DNA of 7,837 nucleotides, from assembly GCA_964452115.1 (NCBI GenBank), contig CAYVKY010000110.1, positions 1 through 7,837 of the forward strand, written 5' to 3'. The stretch is from CAYVKY01 sp964452115 (lineage in GTDB: Bacteria > Bacteroidota > Ignavibacteria > Tepidaquicellales > Tepidaquicellaceae). A program made the position numbers and the translations under genes. Of the stretch, positions 1 to 5,301 are shown piece by piece (positions within the stretch are counted from its first letter, which is position 1; each line of letters begins with the position of its first letter). The notes under the pieces are model-generated. The model was not told where the DNA came from. It saw only the letters and a list, made by a program, of their open reading frames with translations, and searched no databases.

Positions 1-978
1 TGTTCTTCCGCCGAATTTTGTTTTATCGGTTCTGGTCACTCTTCCCGCTCCGATTGGCTGGTCCTGATTAAAACCGCCCGCAAATACACTCGTTATATTA
101 GAGAAATTATTTGTAATCTTATAGTCATACGACATACCGGCGCGTTCGCTTTCTATGAATATATGAGCATCGTGACGCACGTAATCCGGATCCGGTGCTC
201 CATAGTTATTTGCAAAACTCAGACTGTCCTGCTCGCCTGCAAGATAATCTCTCGAATTCGTATAGTTGAAATAAAAGCTTAATTTTCCTCTTGCATCGGT
301 TTGCACATCACCGTTTATGGTAAGAAAATCTTTCTTTGAATTTCCATGTGACCTGAATCCGTCATAGTTCTGATGACCATAGTTGATTAAGAGGTTCGAT
401 TTTTCCGTTCCAATTTCTGCAAATGTATTTGTTCTCCATAGTCCGTATCTGCCGCCAATAATATCCTGCCTTAACGAAACACCAAGCGGGGCTTTCTCGG
501 TCTGCATATTTAATACGCCGCCTATATTCATTCCGTAAAGACTCGATGCGGGACCTTTAATCAATTCCACTTTACCGAGCGTAGTAAAGTCTATATCGTC
601 TAACGTTGTTGTTCCGTCTGCATCGGTTAATGGTATTCCGTTTAGATATGCTTTATACCCGGTACCGTTAAAGTTTGTGGAGTTTCCATAACCCCTTATT
701 GTCAGTCTTGTACCTGAAGTCGCAGTTCTCATTTCGAATCTTATTCCCGGTACGAGATTCAGAGAACTTGTAAGGTGAATACCGTTATTTCTTCTGAATT
801 CCATTGAATCCAAAATACCGATTGAATAAGGAGTTTGAATCACTTTCATACCTTTGTATTCTGCCGTTACATCAATAGTTTCCGTCTGATAAGGTTTGAG
901 TGTGTCTTTTTGTGCATAAGATATTTTTGCAGTTAATGCTGCCAGTAATATAATTGTTAATGCAATAAAATTTTTCAT
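1..978 (-). CDS. TonB-dependent outer-membrane receptor, N-terminal part (C-terminus beyond window)
   Basis: This is the first 326 codons of an outer-membrane active-transport receptor; the reading frame is open to the window's left edge, so most of the beta-barrel is missing. Residues 1-22 form a signal peptide (MKNFIALT..., hydrophobic core, cleavage probably after SYA before Gln23). ETIDVTA at 33-39 resembles the TonB box of BtuB/FepA-type receptors. The plug domain follows at about 45-165, with TIRGYG at 93-98, YLNGIPLTDADG at 111-122 and the family signature VELIKGPASSLYG at 137-149. Alternating barrel strands begin near 170. There is no carboxypeptidase-like N-terminal extension of SusC type, which favours a siderophore, metal-complex or cofactor receptor over a glycan one. 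The substrate cannot be told. The ATG is preceded by an AT-rich leader without a Shine-Dalgarno site. It probably shares transcription with the small membrane-protein gene 76 bp upstream. The family is certain; the substrate is open. Confidence 0.95.
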   Translation of the reverse strand, partial: MKNFIALTIILLAALTAKISYAQKDTLKPYQTETIDVTAEYKGMKVIQTPYSIGILDSMEFRRNNGIHLTSSLNLVPGIRFEMRTATSGTRLTIRGYGNSTNFNGTGYKAYLNGIPLTDADGTTTLDDIDFTTLGKVELIKGPASSLYGMNIGGVLNMQTEKAPLGVSLRQDIIGGRYGLWRTNTFAEIGTEKSNLLINYGHQNYDGFRSHGNSKKDFLTINGDVQTDARGKLSFYFNYTNSRDYLAGEQDSLSFANNYGAPDPDYVRHDAHIFIESERAGMSYDYKITNNFSNITSVFAGGFNQDQPIGAGRVTRTDKTKFGGRT

Positions 979-1000
979 TATATATAAAATTTTAAATAAA

Positions 1001-1041
1001 TGCCGCATCGGCACTTTAAATTAAAGTGAATTTAAATTATA
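1001..1041 (-). promoter_or_regulatory. Candidate operator/promoter upstream of the TonB receptor
   Basis: The 76-bp gap between the small membrane-protein gene and the receptor carries a perfect 17-nt inverted repeat, CACTTTAA-A-TTAAAGTG, at 1012-1028. Directly beside it is a shorter one, TGCCG-CAT-CGGCA, at 1001-1013. On the minus strand a TATAAT hexamer (1036-1041) lies just upstream of the 17-mer, so the palindrome would sit near a transcription start, where a repressor site could act. No matching -35 or clear TAnnTTTG element was found, so the promoter itself is weakly supported. The palindrome does not match the Fur consensus. The symmetry is seen directly; the regulatory role is inferred. 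Confidence 0.35.
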
Positions 1042-1054
1042 CGTAGTGAAAATT

Positions 1055-1558
1055 TTATATCTTCGGGGGCGGCGCGGAAATCTGCAAATCGGCAGAGGAT
1101 AAATTAATTTCTGAAGAGATTTGATATATTTCCCTTCCGTCAAGAAAATGATTTGAATTATTTAGATGAGAAATCCCTTTAATATCGGGAATTTTAAAAT
1201 TTGATTTCGCGGTTTTGGAATTACCGGAAAGAATATCCGACACATAGTCGCTGAGCATTTTATCAAGGCACTTTTCTTTTATGTCGGGGATGCAATAATA
1301 TATTGTTTTTTTGCCGTCCGAAACTTTTCTGAATATATCAAACCATTCGCCGTCTTTTTTAAGTTCATCTTTATCGAGTATTTCAATATTATCATCGCTG
1401 CTTATTCTGACTGTAAGATTTTTTACATCATCAGTTTCAAGTTTTTGGATAAATTCCGAACGCAGTTCCTTTTTTGCGATAAAATACACCACGGCTGCTG
1501 AACAATTTACCAGCAGATACATCAATGTCAGCGATATGTAAAATAATTTTTTCAGCAA
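1055..1558 (-). CDS. Small single-pass membrane protein of unknown function, Cys pair and Pro-rich tail
   Basis: A 167-residue protein of unknown function. Residues 1-4 are basic (MLKK). Residues 5-28 form one hydrophobic helix (LFYISLTLMYLLVNCSAAVV), followed by KKEL, so the rest is probably periplasmic and anchored to the inner membrane. The soluble part has a mixed segment with DELKKDGEWFDIFRK, then IYYCIPDIKEKC (two cysteines eight residues apart) and a C-terminal APPPKI. The layout (anchor, charged helix, a 'GxxxD' stretch, a YYCI-D-KE motif, proline end) resembles small uncharacterised proteins I recall beside TonB receptors in Bacteroidota; I cannot verify this. The helix contains VNC, but Asn before Cys is a poor lipobox, so a lipoprotein is unlikely. 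The frame opens with TTG (1556-1558) right after an in-frame stop. Met13 is the next ATG but would cut the anchor short, so TTG (or the adjacent CTG) is preferred. The receptor gene lies 76 bp downstream on the same strand. Confidence 0.75.
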   Translation of the reverse strand: MLKKLFYISLTLMYLLVNCSAAVVYFIAKKELRSEFIQKLETDDVKNLTVRISSDDNIEILDKDELKKDGEWFDIFRKVSDGKKTIYYCIPDIKEKCLDKMLSDYVSDILSGNSKTAKSNFKIPDIKGISHLNNSNHFLDGREIYQISSEINLSSADLQISAPPPKI

Positions 1559-1574
1559 TTAAAAATTTTGTTAA

Positions 1575-1605
1575 CAAAAATAGTAAAAAGAATTATTTTT
1601 TCCAA
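1575..1605 (-). promoter_or_regulatory. Candidate Bacteroidota-type promoter for the small membrane protein gene
   Basis: Read on the minus strand, TTG (1603-1605) is followed after 20 nt by TATTTTTG (1575-1582). This fits the TTG / TAnnTTTG pair used by the Bacteroidota primary sigma factor. The predicted start would lie only about 10 nt ahead of the TTG start codon at 1558, giving a very short leader. That is tolerable in organisms not relying on Shine-Dalgarno pairing, but it lowers confidence. The match is by eye in AT-rich DNA, so chance is possible. Confidence 0.35.
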
Positions 1606-1730
1606 TACACCCCCCGCATAAAAATTTTGTAAATCCAATATATGTCAAACGCATTTCTATATTTTTATTTTCCCTGTAAAATATTTTAATGTAATTCCCT
1701 TCTTGAGTTTTGGCAGGATTAGTGATAACT

Positions 1731-1804
1731 ATTCTTAATTCTTAATTGAAAAGGGCAGACACACAGGTCTGCCCCTACAAAATTTCGTCACTTTACACTT
1801 TACA
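1731..1804. repeat. Composite repeat: heptamer tandem repeat, GC-rich palindrome, second heptamer tandem repeat
   Basis: Three repeat structures sit together in an otherwise plain intergenic stretch. At 1731-1747 is about 2.4 copies of ATTCTTA. At 1753-1774 is an inverted repeat with 8-bp arms, GGGCAGAC and GTCTGCCC, around a 6-nt loop (ACACAG); on the minus strand it is preceded by GTAG, giving the form GTAGGGGCAGAC. At 1789-1804 is about 2.3 copies of CACTTTA. Both flanking tandems have a 7-nt period. Hairpins of the form GTAGGGGC...GCCC are, as I recall, dispersed in many copies in several bacterial phyla, so this is likely a REP- or MITE-like element. Only one copy is visible here. Confidence 0.6.
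1749..1774 (-). terminator. Possible intrinsic terminator downstream of gatD
   Basis: On the minus strand, about 40 nt after the gatD stop, the 8-bp GC-rich stem GGGCAGAC/GTCTGCCC with a 6-nt loop is followed by TTTTC. The stem is strong but the T-run is short (four), so termination may be partial. The same hairpin is the core of the composite repeat, so terminator activity may be a by-product of a dispersed repeat. Confidence 0.45.
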
Positions 1805-1813
1805 TTGGATGTG

Positions 1814-3199
1814 TTATTTGCGGTATTTCGCAATGAATTCTTCCACTTCGGGCAAGCCGCCTTGGAATATGAGATATCCGTTTGACGGTTCGCGCTCTGT
1901 GATTTCATTTGCAATCGGTGTGAGCATTATCCGTTTGACTTCTTCGAGGTCATTGGTCTGTCCGAGTGCCCAGCACAATTTAATATACGCCACTTCCGGC
2001 AGCATATTCGCCGCAGGAATAATTCCGATATCCATCAGGTCTCTTCCGGTATCGTACACATACATCTGCACATAGCCCCAGAGCGTCTGCACTGTCATGT
2101 AAACCGCGATATTGTTGTCGCGTGCGCGCTTGAGTGCCGGATACAGCGGTTTATTCACGTGTCCGAGTCCCGTACCAGCAATGACAATTCCTCTGTAACC
2201 GTTGTCAATCAGCGAATCAATAATATCGGGTTTCATATTCGGATAATAATAAACTATGCTTACTTTTTCTTCGAACGATGTATTTACCGTAACGTTTTTA
2301 TCGTTGCGCCTTTTTTTATAATCGTTTGTCAGAGGTGTAATTTTTTCCCTGTCAACCGTGGCAATGGGAATGTCTCCGATTGTTCTGAATGTTGACCTGT
2401 AACTCGAATGCATTTTTCTAACTCTTGTGCCGCGGTGCAGAAGTCCGTATTCATCCGATGTCGGTCCGAACATACAAACCATCACTTCCGCGATATCGCT
2501 GTCTGCAGCAGTTTTCACACTGTGCATCAGATTCAGTGCCGCATCCGATGAAGGTCTGTCGCTTGACCTCTGCGAGCCTACCATCACAATCGGTACAGGT
2601 GAATTTTGCACCATAAATGATAGTGCAGCGGCGGTATGATGCATAGTATCGGTGCCGTGCCCGATAACGATTCCCTGCACGCCTTTTTCGATTTCCCTGC
2701 CGATTGCCTTTGCAGTGCCTATCCATTGCTCGGGTCCCATATTCTCACTGAATACACCGTACAATTTTTCCGTTTCGAGGTTGCATATATCCGCAAGTTC
2801 GGGCACCGAACCGTACAGTTCTCCCGGTGTGAATGCGGGAATCACTGCTCCTGTTCGGTAATCCAAACGGCTGGCGATTGTGCCGCCCGTTCCGAGAAGT
2901 TTAACCATAGGCTTTTTCGGGTCGTACGGAAACGCCTTCTCGGGAATTTTATAGTGTGCTTCTTTCCTTATGCCGACTTCGATATCCTTTACTCTTTCGC
3001 TTGCAACGCCGATGTTATATCCCGAGCGCACTTTTATTACTATATGTTTGTCATCCGCTGTTTCGGAGCGCGGCAATATGATTCCGATAAAATTTCCCGT
3101 GTCGGTTTTGATTACCACATCGCTCCACACAAGAGCATTAAACTTTTTTAATACATCGAGAGCACTTCCTCTGTACCCTTTATATAATTCATCAGACAT
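1814..3199 (-). CDS. gatD: Glu-tRNA(Gln) amidotransferase subunit D (archaeal-type, asparaginase-like)
   Basis: GatD is the ammonia-producing subunit of the GatDE heterotetramer. It hydrolyses asparagine or glutamine, and the ammonia reaches GatE to amidate Glu-tRNA(Gln) in the cytoplasm. The 461-residue length is normal. Residues 1-75 are the small beta-barrel unique to GatD (GYRGSALDVL at 8-17, GNFIGIILPRSE, KVRSGYNIGV at 56-65). The rest is an L-asparaginase fold: GTGGTIAS at 103-110 (Thr107), GHGTDT at 180-185 (Thr183, Asp184) and HRGTRVRKMH at 255-264 (Lys262). These match the Thr-Thr-Asp-Lys catalytic set described for Methanothermobacter GatD. GSQRSSDRPSSDA at 208-220, GTGLGHV and the late MLPEVAYIKLCWALG also fit GatD rather than plain asparaginases, which lack the N-terminal barrel. 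The start ATG lies inside the end of gatE (8-nt overlap, ATGTCTGA), which implies translational coupling. A hairpin follows downstream. Identification is firm; the bacterial setting is the odd part. Confidence 0.96.
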   Translation of the reverse strand: MSDELYKGYRGSALDVLKKFNALVWSDVVIKTDTGNFIGIILPRSETADDKHIVIKVRSGYNIGVASERVKDIEVGIRKEAHYKIPEKAFPYDPKKPMVKLLGTGGTIASRLDYRTGAVIPAFTPGELYGSVPELADICNLETEKLYGVFSENMGPEQWIGTAKAIGREIEKGVQGIVIGHGTDTMHHTAAALSFMVQNSPVPIVMVGSQRSSDRPSSDAALNLMHSVKTAADSDIAEVMVCMFGPTSDEYGLLHRGTRVRKMHSSYRSTFRTIGDIPIATVDREKITPLTNDYKKRRNDKNVTVNTSFEEKVSIVYYYPNMKPDIIDSLIDNGYRGIVIAGTGLGHVNKPLYPALKRARDNNIAVYMTVQTLWGYVQMYVYDTGRDLMDIGIIPAANMLPEVAYIKLCWALGQTNDLEEVKRIMLTPIANEITEREPSNGYLIFQGGLPEVEEFIAKYRK

Positions 3200-5117
3200 T
3201 TTTCAATTCCATTTTTTGATTTAACAATTGTGATGCTTTCGAGCCTGCATAGCGTCCTCTCACTTTTTCCATTGATTCTCCTAATATCACTTCCCTTATC
3301 ATAGCAGATTTCGAAATCCGTTTGTGATTTAGTTCATACTCGGTTTCTTCAAATACTTTCGCCATATCATTTTCATTCAGCGGTTTGCCGATAACCTCGT
3401 CAAAATTTTTGTTTCCTGTGGCTGCTGCTTCCATCAGAATCAGAATTCCCTCGCGTGCAATTTCGCCGCTTTTATATTTTCTGAAAATTTCATAGATATC
3501 TTCTTCGGAAATATTATCAGGATTCAGATGTTTCTTTTTTAATCTTTTCGGATACTGAATCAGAGCCACAGATGCCGCTATTGCATCGGCTTTAAGTTCC
3601 GTAACAATTTTTTTGAAAAGGTTTGCATATTTTGAAATTGCAAGCGGCTCGATTACATCATCGGGAAGGTTCAGCGATTCATACCACGCTTCTCTTTCCC
3701 AGTAATATTCAGGCAGAGTTTTTCTGATTTCATCGAACCTGTCCCTGTTGATTTTTTTCGGCGGAAGGTCGGTGTCCGGATACATTCTTTCCGGTCCGGG
3801 AAGTATTCTTTCAAATCCCGTTGTGCCGTCTTTCAGTGCCTGACGGGTTTCCGAAGGCACTCCGATTGTTGCGTCAACTGCTCTGTTTGCAATTTCATTC
3901 ATTGCAGTCTCAACATCCTTTTCATCGCCCCACACAAGCACGATTGTATCGTTTTCCTTTGCGCCTGCAAACTTTTTCACTGCCTGCCACTCGGACACAT
4001 AAATTGTTTCGCCGGTCGAATCCGAATGAATAATATTCGGCAGTGTATTCAGGCAGGCAATCACTCTCACTCTGTCGGAAAATTCCTTCGAAAAGAAAGT
4101 GTCAGTCTGCGTCTGCCGCCTCAGCAGGTCTTTGAATCCGCGCAGAGTAACGCAGCCGACAATTTTCTGCTCGCTGATTGCATCCTTGATTGGTTTATAC
4201 GTTGCTTTCTTTAATACCTTTGTAACTATATCTTTTTTGATTTCAATCGTATCTTTTGTAATGCCTCTTTTTTCAAGCTCATCTTTTATTCTAAGCAGGT
4301 TCCACTGCCTCATTGCCTCATTGTATGTAAGTCTCGGAATTCTTTTCAGACTTGGCACACCCTTGATTTCAATTCTCGTACCGCCCGTAACGCTCACATT
4401 CACGTCTTCTCTCGCTGCGCCTGCACCCGTTCTGCCGAGTCCCGTGCTCTTCACAAGCGCACTAAGTCTCTCGCCCACTTCCATCACTTCGTAAGGGGTT
4501 TTCATTTCGGGAGCGGTAACAGTTTCTATCAGAGGCATACCGAGCCTGTCCGTATTATATACTCTTGTATGTCCGATATCGGACACTTCGCGGCAGGAAT
4601 CTTCCTCAAGCGAAATCTGCACGATGTGAATTTTCCTGTCTTTATAGGGAATCTCACCGTCGACTCCGAAAATTGTTGTTCTCTGAAATCCTGTCGGGAT
4701 GCTGCCGTCGAGATACTGCTTACGTGCGATATGAATTTCGTCAATCATATTGCATTTAAGCATCATCCCGATACCAATCGCTTTTTCAAGCGCCTCTTCA
4801 TTAATTTCAAATGGCGGAGTGTCATCCATTTCATAAGTACATACGGTATCCCTGTTTATCTGATAAACAATTTCTTTCCTCGTCTTGAATTCCATAAGCG
4901 CCGTGCCGTCATACTCACCGAGCTCGGAAAGTGTCGGCCTCATATGCCTCAGAATTTCCGCATTAACAACGTGACTATATTTCCCCGCAGGGCATCTGCA
5001 AAAAAGTTTCTTATCTGTATATATCTGCTGGTGGATTTCCAAACCTGATTTGAATCCTATCGTTTCGTAATCATCAGGAGTCATTTCTTCAAATGGCTTA
5101 AACTTGAAATCAGTCAT
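3192..5117 (-). CDS. gatE: Glu-tRNA(Gln) amidotransferase subunit E (archaeal-type)
   Basis: GatE is the tRNA-binding, ATP-dependent kinase/transamidase subunit of GatDE. It phosphorylates the glutamate on Glu-tRNA(Gln) and amidates it with ammonia from GatD. The 641 residues match GatE and exceed bacterial GatB (about 480). Residues 20-290 are the GatB-like cradle: GLEIHQQ at 25-31, KLFCRCP at 37-43, RPTLSELGEYD at 60-70, CTYEMDDTPP at 93-102, GRTGAGAAREDVNVSV at 228-243. About 290-415 is the AspRS-like insertion that separates GatE from GatB (VTLRGFKDLL at 323-332). The cradle resumes with GVPSETRQALKDGTTGFERILPGPERMYPDTDLPP, in two blocks between 419 and 453. A helical and YqeY-like tail follows, with MEKVRGRYAG at 616-625 for tRNA contacts. 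The insertion looks more diverged than the rest: IIHSDSTGE at 362-370 sits where I recall HTDELP in archaea. It starts 184 bp from divergent maeB, without a Shine-Dalgarno site, and leads the gatE-gatD operon. Confidence 0.96.
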   Translation of the reverse strand: MTDFKFKPFEEMTPDDYETIGFKSGLEIHQQIYTDKKLFCRCPAGKYSHVVNAEILRHMRPTLSELGEYDGTALMEFKTRKEIVYQINRDTVCTYEMDDTPPFEINEEALEKAIGIGMMLKCNMIDEIHIARKQYLDGSIPTGFQRTTIFGVDGEIPYKDRKIHIVQISLEEDSCREVSDIGHTRVYNTDRLGMPLIETVTAPEMKTPYEVMEVGERLSALVKSTGLGRTGAGAAREDVNVSVTGGTRIEIKGVPSLKRIPRLTYNEAMRQWNLLRIKDELEKRGITKDTIEIKKDIVTKVLKKATYKPIKDAISEQKIVGCVTLRGFKDLLRRQTQTDTFFSKEFSDRVRVIACLNTLPNIIHSDSTGETIYVSEWQAVKKFAGAKENDTIVLVWGDEKDVETAMNEIANRAVDATIGVPSETRQALKDGTTGFERILPGPERMYPDTDLPPKKINRDRFDEIRKTLPEYYWEREAWYESLNLPDDVIEPLAISKYANLFKKIVTELKADAIAASVALIQYPKRLKKKHLNPDNISEEDIYEIFRKYKSGEIAREGILILMEAAATGNKNFDEVIGKPLNENDMAKVFEETEYELNHKRISKSAMIREVILGESMEKVRGRYAGSKASQLLNQKMELKNV

Positions 5118-5301
5118 TATCTAATAAAAAAATTTTATATAATCTTAAAATTTACAATTAATAATATTTTTTTAAAAGTCAGTAATTAAGGGATTTTTCA
5201 ATTTAATAATTCGGGATTTTATCCCTCTCTTCACTTAAAATTTAATAGATTATTTTTTATGATTTTTTTATTTAACTTCCATCAAATAAAAAATAATTAT
5301 T
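5118..5301. promoter_or_regulatory. Divergent promoter region between gatE and maeB
   Basis: This 184-bp, very AT-rich gap must hold the promoters for both divergent genes. No clear TTG/TAnnTTTG pair was found; TATTTTTT at 5251-5258 on the plus strand is a one-mismatch -7 candidate for maeB but lacks a good upstream TTG. GGGATTTT occurs twice on the plus strand (5190-5197 and 5213-5220), 23 bp apart, roughly two helical turns. The second copy is part of a perfect inverted repeat GGGAT-TTT-ATCCC (5213-5225). These could be binding sites for a shared regulator. Neither gene has a recognisable Shine-Dalgarno sequence. Confidence 0.4.

Noticed and set aside
979..1054. Cobalamin or other riboswitch ahead of the TonB receptor
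   Set aside because: The leader is only 76 bp and AT-rich, with simple palindromes and no B12-box-like or other conserved aptamer core.
1081..1096. Short inverted repeat TCTGC...GCAGA
   Set aside because: Five-bp arms inside the coding end of the small membrane-protein gene, with no T-run; expected by chance.
1055..1558. Lipoprotein with Cys19 as the acylation site
   Set aside because: Asn precedes the Cys and hydrophobic residues continue after it, which fits a membrane anchor better than a lipobox.
2636..3151. Long plus-strand open frame opposite gatD
   Set aside because: It is an antisense shadow of a well-conserved gene, with Cys/Phe/Ser-rich composition and no recognisable motif.
1814..3199. 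Plain L-asparaginase (AnsA/AnsB) for the gatD gene
   Set aside because: The N-terminal GatD barrel, HRGTRVRKMH block and overlap with gatE identify GatD; ordinary asparaginases are about 330 residues and lack these.
4569..5048. Plus-strand open frame opposite the start of gatE
   Set aside because: It lies wholly inside conserved gatE coding sequence and its translation shows no family features.
3192..5117. Bacterial GatB for the gatE gene
   Set aside because: Length of 641 residues, the AspRS-like insertion and the gatD partner fit GatE; no gatA or gatC is adjacent.
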